Below are positions 16,088 through 25,500 of a stretch of 52,906 bases of DNA, one piece after another; the first letter of the stretch is position 1; every line of letters starts with the position of its first letter. Both the position numbers and the translations under genes were made by a program. Source of the stretch: Pseudomonadota bacterium. Its GTDB lineage: Bacteria > Tectomicrobia > Entotheonellia > Entotheonellales > Entotheonellaceae. The notes beneath the pieces were generated by a model that was not told the DNA's origin, ran no database searches, and was given only the letters and a program-made list of their open reading frames with translations. Where the stretch lies: NCBI GenBank assembly GCA_005777235.1, contig SXND01000187.1, positions 1-52,906 on the forward strand, read 5' to 3'.

Positions 16088-16819
16088 TTAGTGCCGTTTC
16101 TGCCGGCGCCGTAGCCACGAGACCAGAGGTAATACCCCCAGTCCGGTTCCTAGCAGCAGGATGGTGCCAGGCTCCGGCACGCCAGGGGGACCCTCACCGG
16201 TCTGCAGCAGATCGATCGCCAGGTCGGAAGAGTTGATACCGTCGATGATGAGACGAATACGGTCCACCTGCGAGAAATCCGTCAATGCAAAATTTGTAAA
16301 GGTGTTAAAGGCGAAGGAGTTCAGTCCAATACCTGTAATGGGCAGGGTCAGGTTGGCGATATCGCCCCCAGTGTCCGTGACCTGAATATTGATGGTCACT
16401 CCACTCAGATCAATCGCCAGAACCGTTAGCTGCAAGTCCGTGGCCCCACCCACGAGCAGATCCACTCCCCCAAGAACGCCGCCGCCCTCATACGTGACGG
16501 TCAGCCTGCTATCAACATTCGCGTTATTACTGTGGAGCAACGTCCCTATCCCCAGCGTATCCACTGCACCACTTGCGCCCCCATCATTAATATCACCAAG
16601 GATATTATCGAGTCGCAGATGCCGGGTTCCTCCAACGGCACATGCGAGGCCGGTATCGAGGTCGGTGGCACCAATACCTGAAAAAGTGGATTCCACGAAC
16701 TGGAATGGGGGAACTTCCACACAAGAATAATCATCAAGGACCACGGCCTGAGCCGGCTTGCCGCCCATGAGGGTCAGCGCGCCGAGCATTCCTGCCACAG
16801 CGCCGAGTTTCCAACGCAT
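16088..16819 (-). CDS. PEP-CTERM surface/exported protein 2
   Basis: The 243-residue protein has a signal peptide (MRWKLGAVAGMLGALTLMGGKPAQA), a body starting VVLDDYS and containing CAVGGTRHLRLD, and the C-terminal signal VPEPGTILLLGTGLGVLPLVSWL followed by RRRQKRH. The ATG at 16819 has AAGGAG with 7-nt spacing; longer in-frame starts up to 16936 lack this. The 'DLLQTGEG..VPEP' junction mirrors 'DFLQTGGG..IPEP' of PEP-CTERM protein 1, so the two are paralogues. Its upstream region holds a strong sigma-54-like promoter at 17134-17119 and the 17-bp motif. It ends in a strong terminator. Confidence 0.9.
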   Translation of the reverse strand: MRWKLGAVAGMLGALTLMGGKPAQAVVLDDYSCVEVPPFQFVESTFSGIGATDLDTGLACAVGGTRHLRLDNILGDINDGGASGAVDTLGIGTLLHSNNANVDSRLTVTYEGGGVLGGVDLLVGGATDLQLTVLAIDLSGVTINIQVTDTGGDIANLTLPITGIGLNSFAFNTFTNFALTDFSQVDRIRLIIDGINSSDLAIDLLQTGEGPPGVPEPGTILLLGTGLGVLPLVSWLRRRQKRH

Positions 16820-17118
16820 AACATTCTCCTTCATGCATGTTTGAGGATCTGTTCCTCGCTCCATCTCTGACCTCGCGACGGTTCGTGCGACAAAGCACGA
16901 CAGCAGCGTCCGGTCTCCATTCTGCTCCATGCTCAACGTACGAGCGACTCTTTACCTCCGCCACCATATACTACACACATCGTCGCGGCGCTGGACGCTG
17001 CACGCTCTCCCATACCCTTATAGTATGCCCGCTTGTGGAGTGGGCACAGCGCTGGAAGACCCCGGTCCACGTTGCTAGGTATAAACTGAAGGCTGTGTGA
17101 GCACAGTATAATCAACAC

Positions 17119-17134
17119 AGCAATAAACATGCCA
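17119..17134 (-). promoter_or_regulatory. Candidate sigma-54 promoter for PEP-CTERM gene 2
   Basis: On the minus strand TGGCATGTTTATTGCT matches the -24/-12 consensus (TGGCAY-N5-TTGCW) at every key base, with GG and GC 10 bp apart. It would give a 5' leader of about 290 nt. A 17-bp motif lies about 260 bp upstream of it. Confidence 0.75.
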
Positions 17135-17390
17135 ACATCGCTGCATTGTAGTACGTTGTGTATCTACATGTATTTCATGAAAAACATAACGTTTCATGTA
17201 TCAACAGAATATGCATGTGCTGTGCATGAAAATTCTTCCACTCTTTCTTCCAGAGGGATGAGAGGAAACCAAGAGGGGAGATGATCTGAGCGTGAGACTG
17301 TAAAGAATCCTGACGTTCCCTGGGCAACTCGCAGGCTTATATTTCCTATTAAATAAAGAAAATCAATATGTTATGTGAAAAAAACGTCAT

Positions 17391-17407
17391 TGTAAAAAAA
17401 TCTGACA
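17391..17407 (-). promoter_or_regulatory. 17-bp motif, site D
   Basis: Minus strand TGTCAGATTTTTTTACA, identical to site B. It lies between the divergent surface-protein genes and is oriented toward PEP-CTERM gene 2, as sites A-C are oriented toward gene 1. Confidence 0.75.
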
Positions 17408-17630
17408 GTGACGCCGAGTCTCGCAGCCGCTTGGCACACAACCTGTTGAAAAACGGCCTATTGCTTCTCTGAAATCGCCAATGTAAAGCTCTCCGACAGA
17501 ACCTCACACTGTGCTGGGTGCTGGCCCGCTTCTGCGTCCTGCCACCGAGAGAGAATACAAGAGGAGTACGTAAGGTATCCCCCGAGGTTTTTGCGAAACC
17601 CTAAGGCGACACTGAGGACACGCCCTCAAT

Positions 17631-17647
17631 GGTCAGGATATTTTACA
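17631..17647 (+). promoter_or_regulatory. 17-bp motif, site E
   Basis: GGTCAGGATATTTTACA, one base off at the first position. First of three copies on the plus strand upstream of the SD-repeat protein gene. Confidence 0.5.
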
Positions 17648-17710
17648 TCCGCATGTAAACATGATAAATCATGCTCTTGTGGCCATAATGGTGTAAAATA
17701 GCATGAAGAG

Positions 17711-17727
17711 TGTCGGAAAAATTGACA
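17711..17727 (+). promoter_or_regulatory. 17-bp motif, site F
   Basis: TGTCGGAAAAATTGACA. This copy shows that the outer bases TGTC..GACA form an inverted repeat, as expected for a dimeric DNA-binding protein. Confidence 0.6.
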
Positions 17728-17801
17728 GCACGCTTAGACATCTTTAAGTCACTATTTCTTAAAGCATTTTTAGAAAATTGGTGTTGGAAGTATTGCCCTG
17801 A

Positions 17802-17818
17802 TGTCAGCATTTTTTACA
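17802..17818 (+). promoter_or_regulatory. 17-bp motif, site G
   Basis: TGTCAGCATTTTTTACA, matching site A except at two central bases. It is 191 bp upstream of the candidate -24 box for the SD-repeat gene. Confidence 0.7.
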
Positions 17819-18008
17819 GGTAGGGACCACGCAGTGTACTCGGAGAGCATGGTCCCTCGCGCCCCGCCCCTGCGCGAGGTGTGGTAAGTAAGAATGGGAG
17901 GTGGCAAACAATGCACGACAAATTTCTCGGCTGAGGCGAGTATCTACGTGTACTCTCGCGTGTCTCGGCCAGTTCATATTGGCCCCCTCTCATGTCCATA
18001 CACCCGCA

Positions 18009-18024
18009 TGGCACATGCTGAGCA
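18009..18024 (+). promoter_or_regulatory. Candidate sigma-54 promoter for SD-repeat gene
   Basis: TGGCACATGCTGAGCA has a perfect -24 box (TGGCAC) and GC at the right 10-bp distance, but GAGC rather than TTGC at -12. It was the only GG-N10-GC match that I found between the motif array and the gene. Weaker than the other two. Confidence 0.4.
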
Positions 18025-18275
18025 TAGTTCTTGCATCTACTGCCAATCTGTTGGGTCTCGTAGTGAGGCATGCGAGGGCGTTGGGACGCTACCAAGCAAC
18101 TTAGAATCCTATCGGCTCCTGTCCAAGAAACTTGAGCCGACGGTGTATGGCATCCGCAAGGTCTGCGAGCCTGAGGAACGCGCCCCTCCGTCTGGAGAGG
18201 CGCTCGGCTGTACGGGTGTGACGCCACACGGACGGGATTGTGTCGTATCCTTAGGATCACAAAGGGGTGAAACGT

Positions 18276-21200
18276 ATGAATAAGGTGTGGAGAGGGGTGA
18301 GACTTGCCGGCGTGCTGAGCCTGGCCTTGGGGCTGAGCCTGGCCTTGGGGCTGAGCCGGGGGCAAGCGCTCACGATCGATGATTTTACCGAAGGTGCGCA
18401 AAGTGTCAGCAATAGGGTAACAGGGACGGTGGTTCGTCAGGCCATAGGGAGCCTCACGCCAGCGCATACGGTCGGAGGCAGCCGGGAACTCGCCCTGGAA
18501 ATCAAGGGTGGGGCCAATGCCGTGCGGAAGTCTTTGGTGTCGGTCGCGCCCGCCCCTCACCAACTCGCTTGGAGTAATGATTCCGGGGTGGATGGGGTGC
18601 TGGCCGTGCGTTGGGATGGGCTGGCCAACGATGCCACCGATGGAAGCCTCGGGCTCGATCTGTCCCAGGAAGCGGCCTTCGTGTTCCAAAATCTCAGAAT
18701 AGATCACGAGACCGTGTATGTCGAAATAACCGTCTGTGATCCCTCGGGGCTCTCGTGTGCCACGGATAGCTTCCACCTGGACCGTACCTCCGGACCTACC
18801 CCGGTGGCCACTGGGGTGCCGCGGACGTACACGCGTCCCATCAACTTCGGTGCCTTTAACCTGGCCCAGGTGGGTTCGCTGAGCCTGGCGTTTCGCGCTG
18901 GAGGATATAACTCGCTCACCGAGGCGAGTCGCATTCCGCCACTTGCGAATGAGGCAGCGCTTGACATTGTCCTGGAAGGCTTCGTGACTACCTCCCTTGA
19001 CACACCGTCGTGTACCAGCACGCTCGGCAACTACGTATGGCTGGATGTCGACAGCAATGGGCAGCAAGATATGGACCCGGCCCTGCCGAACGTGGTGGTC
19101 ACTTTAACGGGTACAACCGCGCTCAACCAGCCGGTCACGCGGACCCCTATCACGACAGATACGGCGGGGCACTATCAGTTCACCGACCTCTGTGCCGGGA
19201 CCTATACCGTGACCGTGACCATCCCGGTCGACACTACCCCGACCACGGCGACTACCGCCACCCCCGACACCGACACGGATAGTGACGGCGTGATGACCTC
19301 GCCCACGACGGTCGCCGCCACGGTGACACTGGCCGATGACGAGATCAACAACAAGATCGATTTTGGTTTTGTGCCGCAGTGCACCGGCACGCTGGGCAAT
19401 TTTGTGTGGCTGGACGTGGATGGCAATGGGCAGCAAGATCTCGACCCGGCCCTGCCCAACGTCTTCGTCACCCTTACAGGCACGGATGCCTTTGGGCAGC
19501 TGGTCAATGACGGCCCGATTCAGACCGACACCCAAGGACAGTACCACTTTAACAATCTGTGTGCCGGCACCTACACCGTGACGGTGCAGATTCCCGCCAA
19601 CACCACCCCGACCACGGCGACTACCACCGCCCCCGACACCGACACGGATAGCGATGGCGTGGTGACCTCGCCCACGACGGTCGCCGCCACGGTGACGCTG
19701 GCGACTGGGGAGACCAACAATAAGGTGGACTTCGGCTTTGTGCCGCATTGCACCGGAAGTATGGGTAACTATGTGTGGCTCGACGTCGATGGCAATGGGC
19801 AGCAAGATCTCGACCCGGCCCTGCCTAACGTAGCCGTCACCCTTGATGGCACGGATGTGTTCGGACGACTGGTCATGCAAGGCCCGATTCAGACCGACAC
19901 CCAAGGACAGTACCACTTTAACAATCTGTGTGCCGGCACCTACACCGTGACGGTGCAGATTCCCGCCAACACGACGCCGACCACCGCGACCACGACCGTG
20001 CCCGATACGGATACCGATAGTGATGGCGTGGTAGCCTCACCGACCGCGGTCGCTGCGACCGTGACACTGAGCGATGGGGAGATCAACAACAAGATCGACT
20101 TTGGCTTTATCCCGCATTGCACCGGCACCCTGGGTAATTTTGTGTGGCTTGATGAAGATGGCAATGGCCAGCAGGGGACGGAACCGGGCCTACCTAGCGT
20201 AGATGTGTTCCTGAGAGGTACGGATGTATTTGGACGTCTGGTCAATGCTGGACCGATTCAAAGTAATACACAGGGGCAGTACCACTTCACCAATGTGTGT
20301 GCCGGCACCTACACGGTGACGGTGCAGATTCCGACCAACACGGCGCCCACCACCGCCACGACCACCACCCCCGACACCGACACCGATAGCGATGGCGTGG
20401 TGACCTCGCCGACAACGGTCGCCGCCACGGTGACGCTGGCCGACGGGGAAACCAACAACAAGATCGACTTTGGCTTTGTGCCGCATTGCACGGGCGCCCT
20501 GGGCAACTATGTGTGGCTCGACGTCGATGGCAACGGGCAGCAAGATCTCGATCCGGCCCTGCCCAACATCTCCGTCACTCTGAGCGGCACGGATGTCTTT
20601 GGACGCCCAGTGAGTCAGGGCCCGATTCAGACGGATACGCAGGGGCTGTACCACTTCACCAATGTGTGTGCCGGCACCTACACGGTGACGGTGCTGATTC
20701 CCGCCAACACCACACCCACCACCGCCACGACCACCACCCCCGACACCGACACCGATAGCGATGGCGTGGTGACCTCGCCGACAACGGTCGCCGCCACGGT
20801 GACGCTGGCCGACGGGGAAATCAACGACAAGATCGACTTTGGCTTTGTGCCGGATTGCACGAGCACGCTGGGCAATTTTGTGTGGCTCGATGTCGATGGC
20901 AATGGCCAGCAGGGGACGGAACCGGGTATCCCCAACACGCACGTGCTTCTCAGTGGTACGGATGTCTTCGGACGCCCAGTGAGCCGGGGACCAATCTCCA
21001 CGGATACGCAAGGGCAGTATCAATTTACCAACGTGTGCGCCGGCACCTACACCGTGACGGTGCAGATTCCCGTCAACACCACGCCCACCACCGCCACCAC
21101 GACCGTGCCCGATACCGATACGGATAGTGATGGGGTCGTGACCTCCCCAACGACCGTGGCCGCTACGGTGACGCTGGACGAAGACGAGACCAACAACAAA

Positions 21201-22358
21201 ATTGACTTCGGCTTTGTGCCGCATTGCACCGGCACGCTGGGCAATTTTGTATGGCTCGATGAAAACGGCAATGGCCAGCAGGGGACGGAACCGGGCGTGC
21301 CCGGCGTGCCAGTTCTCCTCAGTGGCGTGGATATCTTTGGACGCCCAGTGAGTCGTGGGCCGATCCTCACGAACACGCAAGGCCTGTATCAGTTTACCAA
21401 CGTGTGTGCCGGCACTTACACGGTGACGGTGCAGATTCCCGCCAACACCACGCCCACCACCGCCACCACCACCGTGCCCGATACGGATACGGATAGTGAT
21501 GGGGTCGTGGCCTCGCCCACGACGGTTGCCGCCACGGTGACGCTGGCCGACGGCGAGACCAACAACAAGATCGACTTTGGCTTTGTGCCACATTGCACAG
21601 GGCAAATCGGCGACTTTGTGTGGAAGGACGTGGATGGTGATGGGTTCCAAGACGGCTCGGAGCTCGGGATAGCTGGAGTCCAAGTGTCACTGAGTGGTAC
21701 GGATGTGTTTGGCCGTCCCGTCACGACAGCGACGCCTATCCTCACGAACGACGCCGGCAAGTATCAGTTCTGCAACGTGTGCGCCGGTACCTACACCGTG
21801 ACCGTGAAGATCCCAAGTCTCACGGCCCCCACCATCGCCACGACGACCCTGCCTGACACCAATACGGACAGCGACGGTGTGCCCGTGTCGGCGACAACGG
21901 TGGCGGCGACGCTCACCCTAGCGGACGGTGAAACGAACCTGAAGATCGACTTCGGCTTCATCCCCAATGCGACGACCGGAGGAACGCAGGGCTGTTCACC
22001 AGGCTACTGGAAACAAACCCACCATTTCGATTCGTGGGTCGCACCCTATATTCCCTCGGGTGCCTCGGCGACGCAATTCTCCGCGGTCTTTGGTGCAGCG
22101 CATAACCCCTTTGGGACGATGACTCTGCTCCAAGTGCTCCGGCAAGGCGGTGGCGGGATCAATGCCTTAGGGCGCCATACGGTGTCAGCATTACTCAACG
22201 CCGCAGCGATCGGTACGACCAACTACGGGTTCAGTGCGGCAAGCGTCATTAGCCAATTCCAGGCGGTCTATCCCGGCACGGCGACTGCGCAGCAGGCGCT
22301 CAGTGACTTGTTGGCCAATATGGAAGACGTCAACGGGCGTATCTGCCCACTGCACTAA
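18276..22358 (+). CDS. Large SD-repeat surface protein with eight SdrD-B-like domains
   Basis: The 1360-residue exported protein has a signal peptide with repeated LSLALG. An N-terminal module like that of the neighbouring PEP-CTERM proteins follows (LTIDDFTEG, HTVGGSRELALEI). Next come eight tandem 123-residue SdrD B-like domains, each with WLDVDGNGQQD, a YTVTVQIP strand and the Asp-rich DTDTDSDGV loop likely to bind calcium. The C-terminal domain begins GCSPGYWKQTHHFDSW and ends GRICPLH. There is no PEP-CTERM, LPXTG or other sorting signal. ATG 18276 has AAAGGGG upstream; GTG 18267 is possible. It is probably a cell-surface or matrix stalk protein. Two 17-bp motif copies and one weaker one lie upstream. 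Confidence 0.88.
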   Translation: MNKVWRGVRLAGVLSLALGLSLALGLSRGQALTIDDFTEGAQSVSNRVTGTVVRQAIGSLTPAHTVGGSRELALEIKGGANAVRKSLVSVAPAPHQLAWSNDSGVDGVLAVRWDGLANDATDGSLGLDLSQEAAFVFQNLRIDHETVYVEITVCDPSGLSCATDSFHLDRTSGPTPVATGVPRTYTRPINFGAFNLAQVGSLSLAFRAGGYNSLTEASRIPPLANEAALDIVLEGFVTTSLDTPSCTSTLGNYVWLDVDSNGQQDMDPALPNVVVTLTGTTALNQPVTRTPITTDTAGHYQFTDLCAGTYTVTVTIPVDTTPTTATTATPDTDTDSDGVMTSPTTVAATVTLADDEINNKIDFGFVPQCTGTLGNFVWLDVDGNGQQDLDPALPNVFVTLTGTDAFGQLVNDGPIQTDTQGQYHFNNLCAGTYTVTVQIPANTTPTTATTTAPDTDTDSDGVVTSPTTVAATVTLATGETNNKVDFGFVPHCTGSMGNYVWLDVDGNGQQDLDPALPNVAVTLDGTDVFGRLVMQGPIQTDTQGQYHFNNLCAGTYTVTVQIPANTTPTTATTTVPDTDTDSDGVVASPTAVAATVTLSDGEINNKIDFGFIPHCTGTLGNFVWLDEDGNGQQGTEPGLPSVDVFLRGTDVFGRLVNAGPIQSNTQGQYHFTNVCAGTYTVTVQIPTNTAPTTATTTTPDTDTDSDGVVTSPTTVAATVTLADGETNNKIDFGFVPHCTGALGNYVWLDVDGNGQQDLDPALPNISVTLSGTDVFGRPVSQGPIQTDTQGLYHFTNVCAGTYTVTVLIPANTTPTTATTTTPDTDTDSDGVVTSPTTVAATVTLADGEINDKIDFGFVPDCTSTLGNFVWLDVDGNGQQGTEPGIPNTHVLLSGTDVFGRPVSRGPISTDTQGQYQFTNVCAGTYTVTVQIPVNTTPTTATTTVPDTDTDSDGVVTSPTTVAATVTLDEDETNNKIDFGFVPHCTGTLGNFVWLDENGNGQQGTEPGVPGVPVLLSGVDIFGRPVSRGPILTNTQGLYQFTNVCAGTYTVTVQIPANTTPTTATTTVPDTDTDSDGVVASPTTVAATVTLADGETNNKIDFGFVPHCTGQIGDFVWKDVDGDGFQDGSELGIAGVQVSLSGTDVFGRPVTTATPILTNDAGKYQFCNVCAGTYTVTVKIPSLTAPTIATTTLPDTNTDSDGVPVSATTVAATLTLADGETNLKIDFGFIPNATTGGTQGCSPGYWKQTHHFDSWVAPYIPSGASATQFSAVFGAAHNPFGTMTLLQVLRQGGGGINALGRHTVSALLNAAAIGTTNYGFSAASVISQFQAVYPGTATAQQALSDLLANMEDVNGRICPLH
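18315..18350 (+). repeat. 18-bp tandem duplication in the signal peptide
   Basis: Two exact copies of an 18-bp unit (18315-18332, 18333-18350) and the start of a third encode LSLALG twice in the signal peptide's hydrophobic core. This looks like recent slippage that lengthened the membrane-spanning part by six residues without breaking the frame. Confidence 0.85.
19011..21962 (+). repeat. Eight tandem 369-bp coding repeats
   Basis: Units begin at 19011, 19380, 19749, 20118, 20487, 20856, 21225 and 21594, each exactly 369 bp (123 codons), within the SD-repeat gene. Every unit starts with a Cys codon. Units 2, 3 and 5 share the DPALPN variant and units 4, 6 and 7 the GTEPG variant, so two repeat types alternate. 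The eighth is the most divergent. Confidence 0.95.
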
Positions 22359-22389
22359 CCCTCTCGCAGCCTACCTCGCCGTCTCACGG

Positions 22390-22413
22390 AGGAGCGACCA
22401 GTCGGTCGCTCCT
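22390..22413 (+). terminator. Hairpin downstream of SD-repeat gene
   Basis: A 10-bp perfect stem (22390-22399 with 22404-22413) with a 4-nt loop AGTC lies 32 bp past the stop codon. The following bases (CTTCGCG) are not a strong U-tract, so efficiency is uncertain. Confidence 0.6.
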
Positions 22414-22575
22414 CTTCGCGTCGCGTAGCACTGACGTACAAGACCTCCTCTCCCTTGCCCGCATTCTCGTAAGAACCTCTCCCGCGCGTGCGGGCCTGTG
22501 TGCAGCACGGGCTCAGAGCACCTCTGGGCCTAGGCTGTGTCTGCTCTGCGGTCTGCGGTCTCCCCTAGACGGCCC

Positions 22576-25500
22576 TCAGCGCTCGAGACGGGCCAACGCT
22601 TCTTGCGCCTGCTGCACCCATGGAAAATCTGGCTGGGACTGCAACGCGCTCTGCAACTCGGCTTTGGCGCGGTCCGTCTGTCCAACCTTATAGTAGGCCA
22701 TGCCGAGATGATACCGGCTAACGGGATTGGTCGATTTTTTCGCCACGCTCTCCTGGAGAAATCTCACTGCACTCTCATAGTCCTCTTTCTTATAATAGAG
22801 CCATCCGAGCGTGTCGGCAATGTCGGGACTCTCCGGCACTTGCTCCCTGGCCGTACGGGCGTAGGCAATTGCTTCATCCAAACTCCCCCCATACTCACCG
22901 TAATTCCACGCCAGATTATTTGCCGCTGGGGCAAAATGTGGATTGACCTTGAGGGCTTCGAGGTAATACTCATTGGCTTTCTGATACTTTTCTTGCGCCT
23001 GATAGGTCGTCCCAAGCAACATGTACGCCGAGAGGACTTTGGGGTTAATTTTGATGGCCGCTTCGTACTGACTGATGGCCTGTGCATATGACTTCCTCTG
23101 GGCATAGAGACGGCCCAGCTGGAGATACGGCTCTAAGAACTGCTCCTTCAGCGCAATCGCCTTGTGCAGCGCTTCCTCCGCCTTGCCCTCTTGCTGTTGG
23201 GCGAGAAACACCGTCCCCAGGAGATTGTAGAAATCGGCATGCTCTGGTGCGCGCTGCAGTTGGCGCAGCACGCGCTCACGGGCTGTATCGGGTTGGCGCT
23301 TGCCAAGGTGGATCTCGACGATCTGCGCCAGGGCCTCGCTCATCTGGGGCTGTAAGGTTAACACATGTTCAAAGGCTGACAGGGCTTCCGGTTCCTGCTG
23401 ATGCTGACGATAGCTCAGACCGAGTTCATGAAAAATCTGTGCGTTGCTCGGCTCTTCCGCGGCCGCGGTTTTTAAGGCGGTGATGGCTTTCGCCGCCGCG
23501 CCTTCCGCACGCCAGGCATTGCCAATGATGCGATGCGCCCGCGGATCATTGGGGCGGAGGGCCAACAACTTTTCCCCGACGTCTCTGGCCTGATCATAGG
23601 CGCGAGCACCCATATATAAATGCGCCAGGGTGACATAAGGTTCCAGAAAATCGGGCTGGAGATCCACCGCTTTCGCGAGGGTGACCTTGGCAAGCTGGAT
23701 GTTCTCCTGTTGGAGGTACGCCAGACCGAGGTAGTAATGGGCCGCGGTCAGGTCTGGGGCATCTTTCACGACGCGTTGCAAGGTGGTAATGGCCTCCAAG
23801 GTGTGCTTGCGTGCCAGGGCCAAACGCCCTGTGAGATAGCGCCCGGCCAGCGCCCCTTCACGGCTTTTCTCCATGGATGCAGCATACTGCGCCGCCTCGT
23901 CTAGTTCGTTACGATGCAGGAGCACCTCGGCAATTTTCTCTTTGGGGAACAGGGCCGCGGGCGCCACTTCTGCGGCGTGCTTATAGGTGGCGAGCGCGGC
24001 ATCGAGCTGCTGCGTATCAAAGTAAAAGTCACCTAAGGCCAGATAGGGGCGGGTGTCCTGCGGATCCATGGTAATGGCTTTTTTGTAAGCATCTTCCGCT
24101 TCGAGACGCTTATTTTGCATCTCATAAAAGGCCGCGAAGCGCAGTTGCAGCATCATATCCTGGGGCCGCAGGGCGAGGGCCTGGCGATAGGTGGCCTCCG
24201 CCTTGGCCAGATCGCCCCGGATGGCATAGAGTGCTACCACTTGCGTCAGGGCTTCATACATGCCGGGCTGGCGTGCCAGCGCTTGCTCAAACATCGCGGT
24301 AGCTTCCGCGACTTGGCGTTGGCGGCGATACAGCAGGCCGAGATAGTAATAATTACTGGCATCATGCGGGGCTTTGAGCAGCGCGGTCTTGAAGGTGTCA
24401 ATGGCCTTGGCGATGTCGCTCTGGGCGATATAGCCGCGTCCAATAATCAAATAGGCCGTCGGATGATCAGGGCGTACCGCCATCAGCGCTTGCCCCGTGG
24501 CGATGGCTTGATTGGCGTCGCGGGCTTGCATGTACACTTCGGCGCGAGCCAGGTACGGCTCCGCGATGCGCGGATCGAGGCCAATGGCGGCGGAAAACGA
24601 GGCCTTGGCCAATTGCGGCTGCTGACTCCGCATCTGCGCGACGCCGAGAAAATAATGGGCCGGCGCCAGATTGGGGGCCGCCTGGACGGCGTCTTGCAAC
24701 AACGGTATGGCCTCCGCGATGTGTTCGTGGAGCAAGGCCAGACGCCCCTTGAGGTAGAATCCCATGGCCTTGCCCTCGCGGGTCTGTAAGAGGCCCTCAA
24801 TATAGGGCACGGCTTCGACATAATTGACCTGATCGAGCAAGATTTCTACCAAGAGGCGCTGTGGGGTCAGATCCTCTGGCTTCAGGAGCACTGCCTGCTT
24901 ATAGGCCACGGCGGCTTTGAGGGGCTGGCCGAGATCCATATAGAAATTGCCGAGCGCCACGTGGGGACGCGCATCCCTGAGATCCAGGGTGGTGGCGGCC
25001 TGATATGTCGTTTCCGCCTCGGCGAGCTTGCCCTGCATGGCGTAAAAGTTGGCCAACAGCATCTGCTGCGCCACGCTGTCTTGCAGACGCTCCAGCGCTT
25101 CGCGGTAGAGCTTCTCCGCTTTCACGTGTTCCCCTAAGCGCAAGGAGAGGTCGACCACCTGCGCCAGCGTGTCGGCAAAATTGGGATCGAGGCTTAAGGC
25201 CTGCTCAAAGGCCCTGAGCGCGTCACGGTCTTGGTGTTTTCTGCGGTAGGCGAGACCGAGATTGTAATAGCTATAGATATACTGGGCGTCCTGCTCCGCA
25301 CTCGTCTTAAAGGAGATAATAGCCTGGTCTATTTCTCCTTTGCCGAGCTGCGCGCGCCCAAGGAAGACATGGGCTGCGGGGTTGTAGGGCTGTAACGTGA
25401 TGGCACGCCGGGCCGCCTGCAGCGCATAGTCAAAGGCGCCTGCCAGGGTCTCGGCTTCTGCCAGCGCCAGATAGGCCTCGACGAATCCTGGGGAGAGTCG

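Noticed and set aside
18009-18024. Firm sigma-54 promoter call for the SD-repeat gene
   Set aside because: The -24 box is perfect, but the -12 box is GAGC rather than TTGC. It is kept only as a low-confidence feature.
17894-18283. A 129-residue frame before the SD-repeat gene
   Set aside because: It has no domain, a poor start context, and covers the promoter and leader region.
20190-21683. A 497-residue antisense frame over the SD-repeat gene
   Set aside because: It is the shadow of the repetitive coding sequence: His/Gly/Arg-rich low complexity, no domain, and no ribosome site. The same applies to the antisense frames over aconitase (4843-5811), purL (31360-32898) and cysS (27263-28381).
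19011-21962. CRISPR-like array
   Set aside because: The units are 369 bp, coding, and contiguous with no spacers. They are protein domains.
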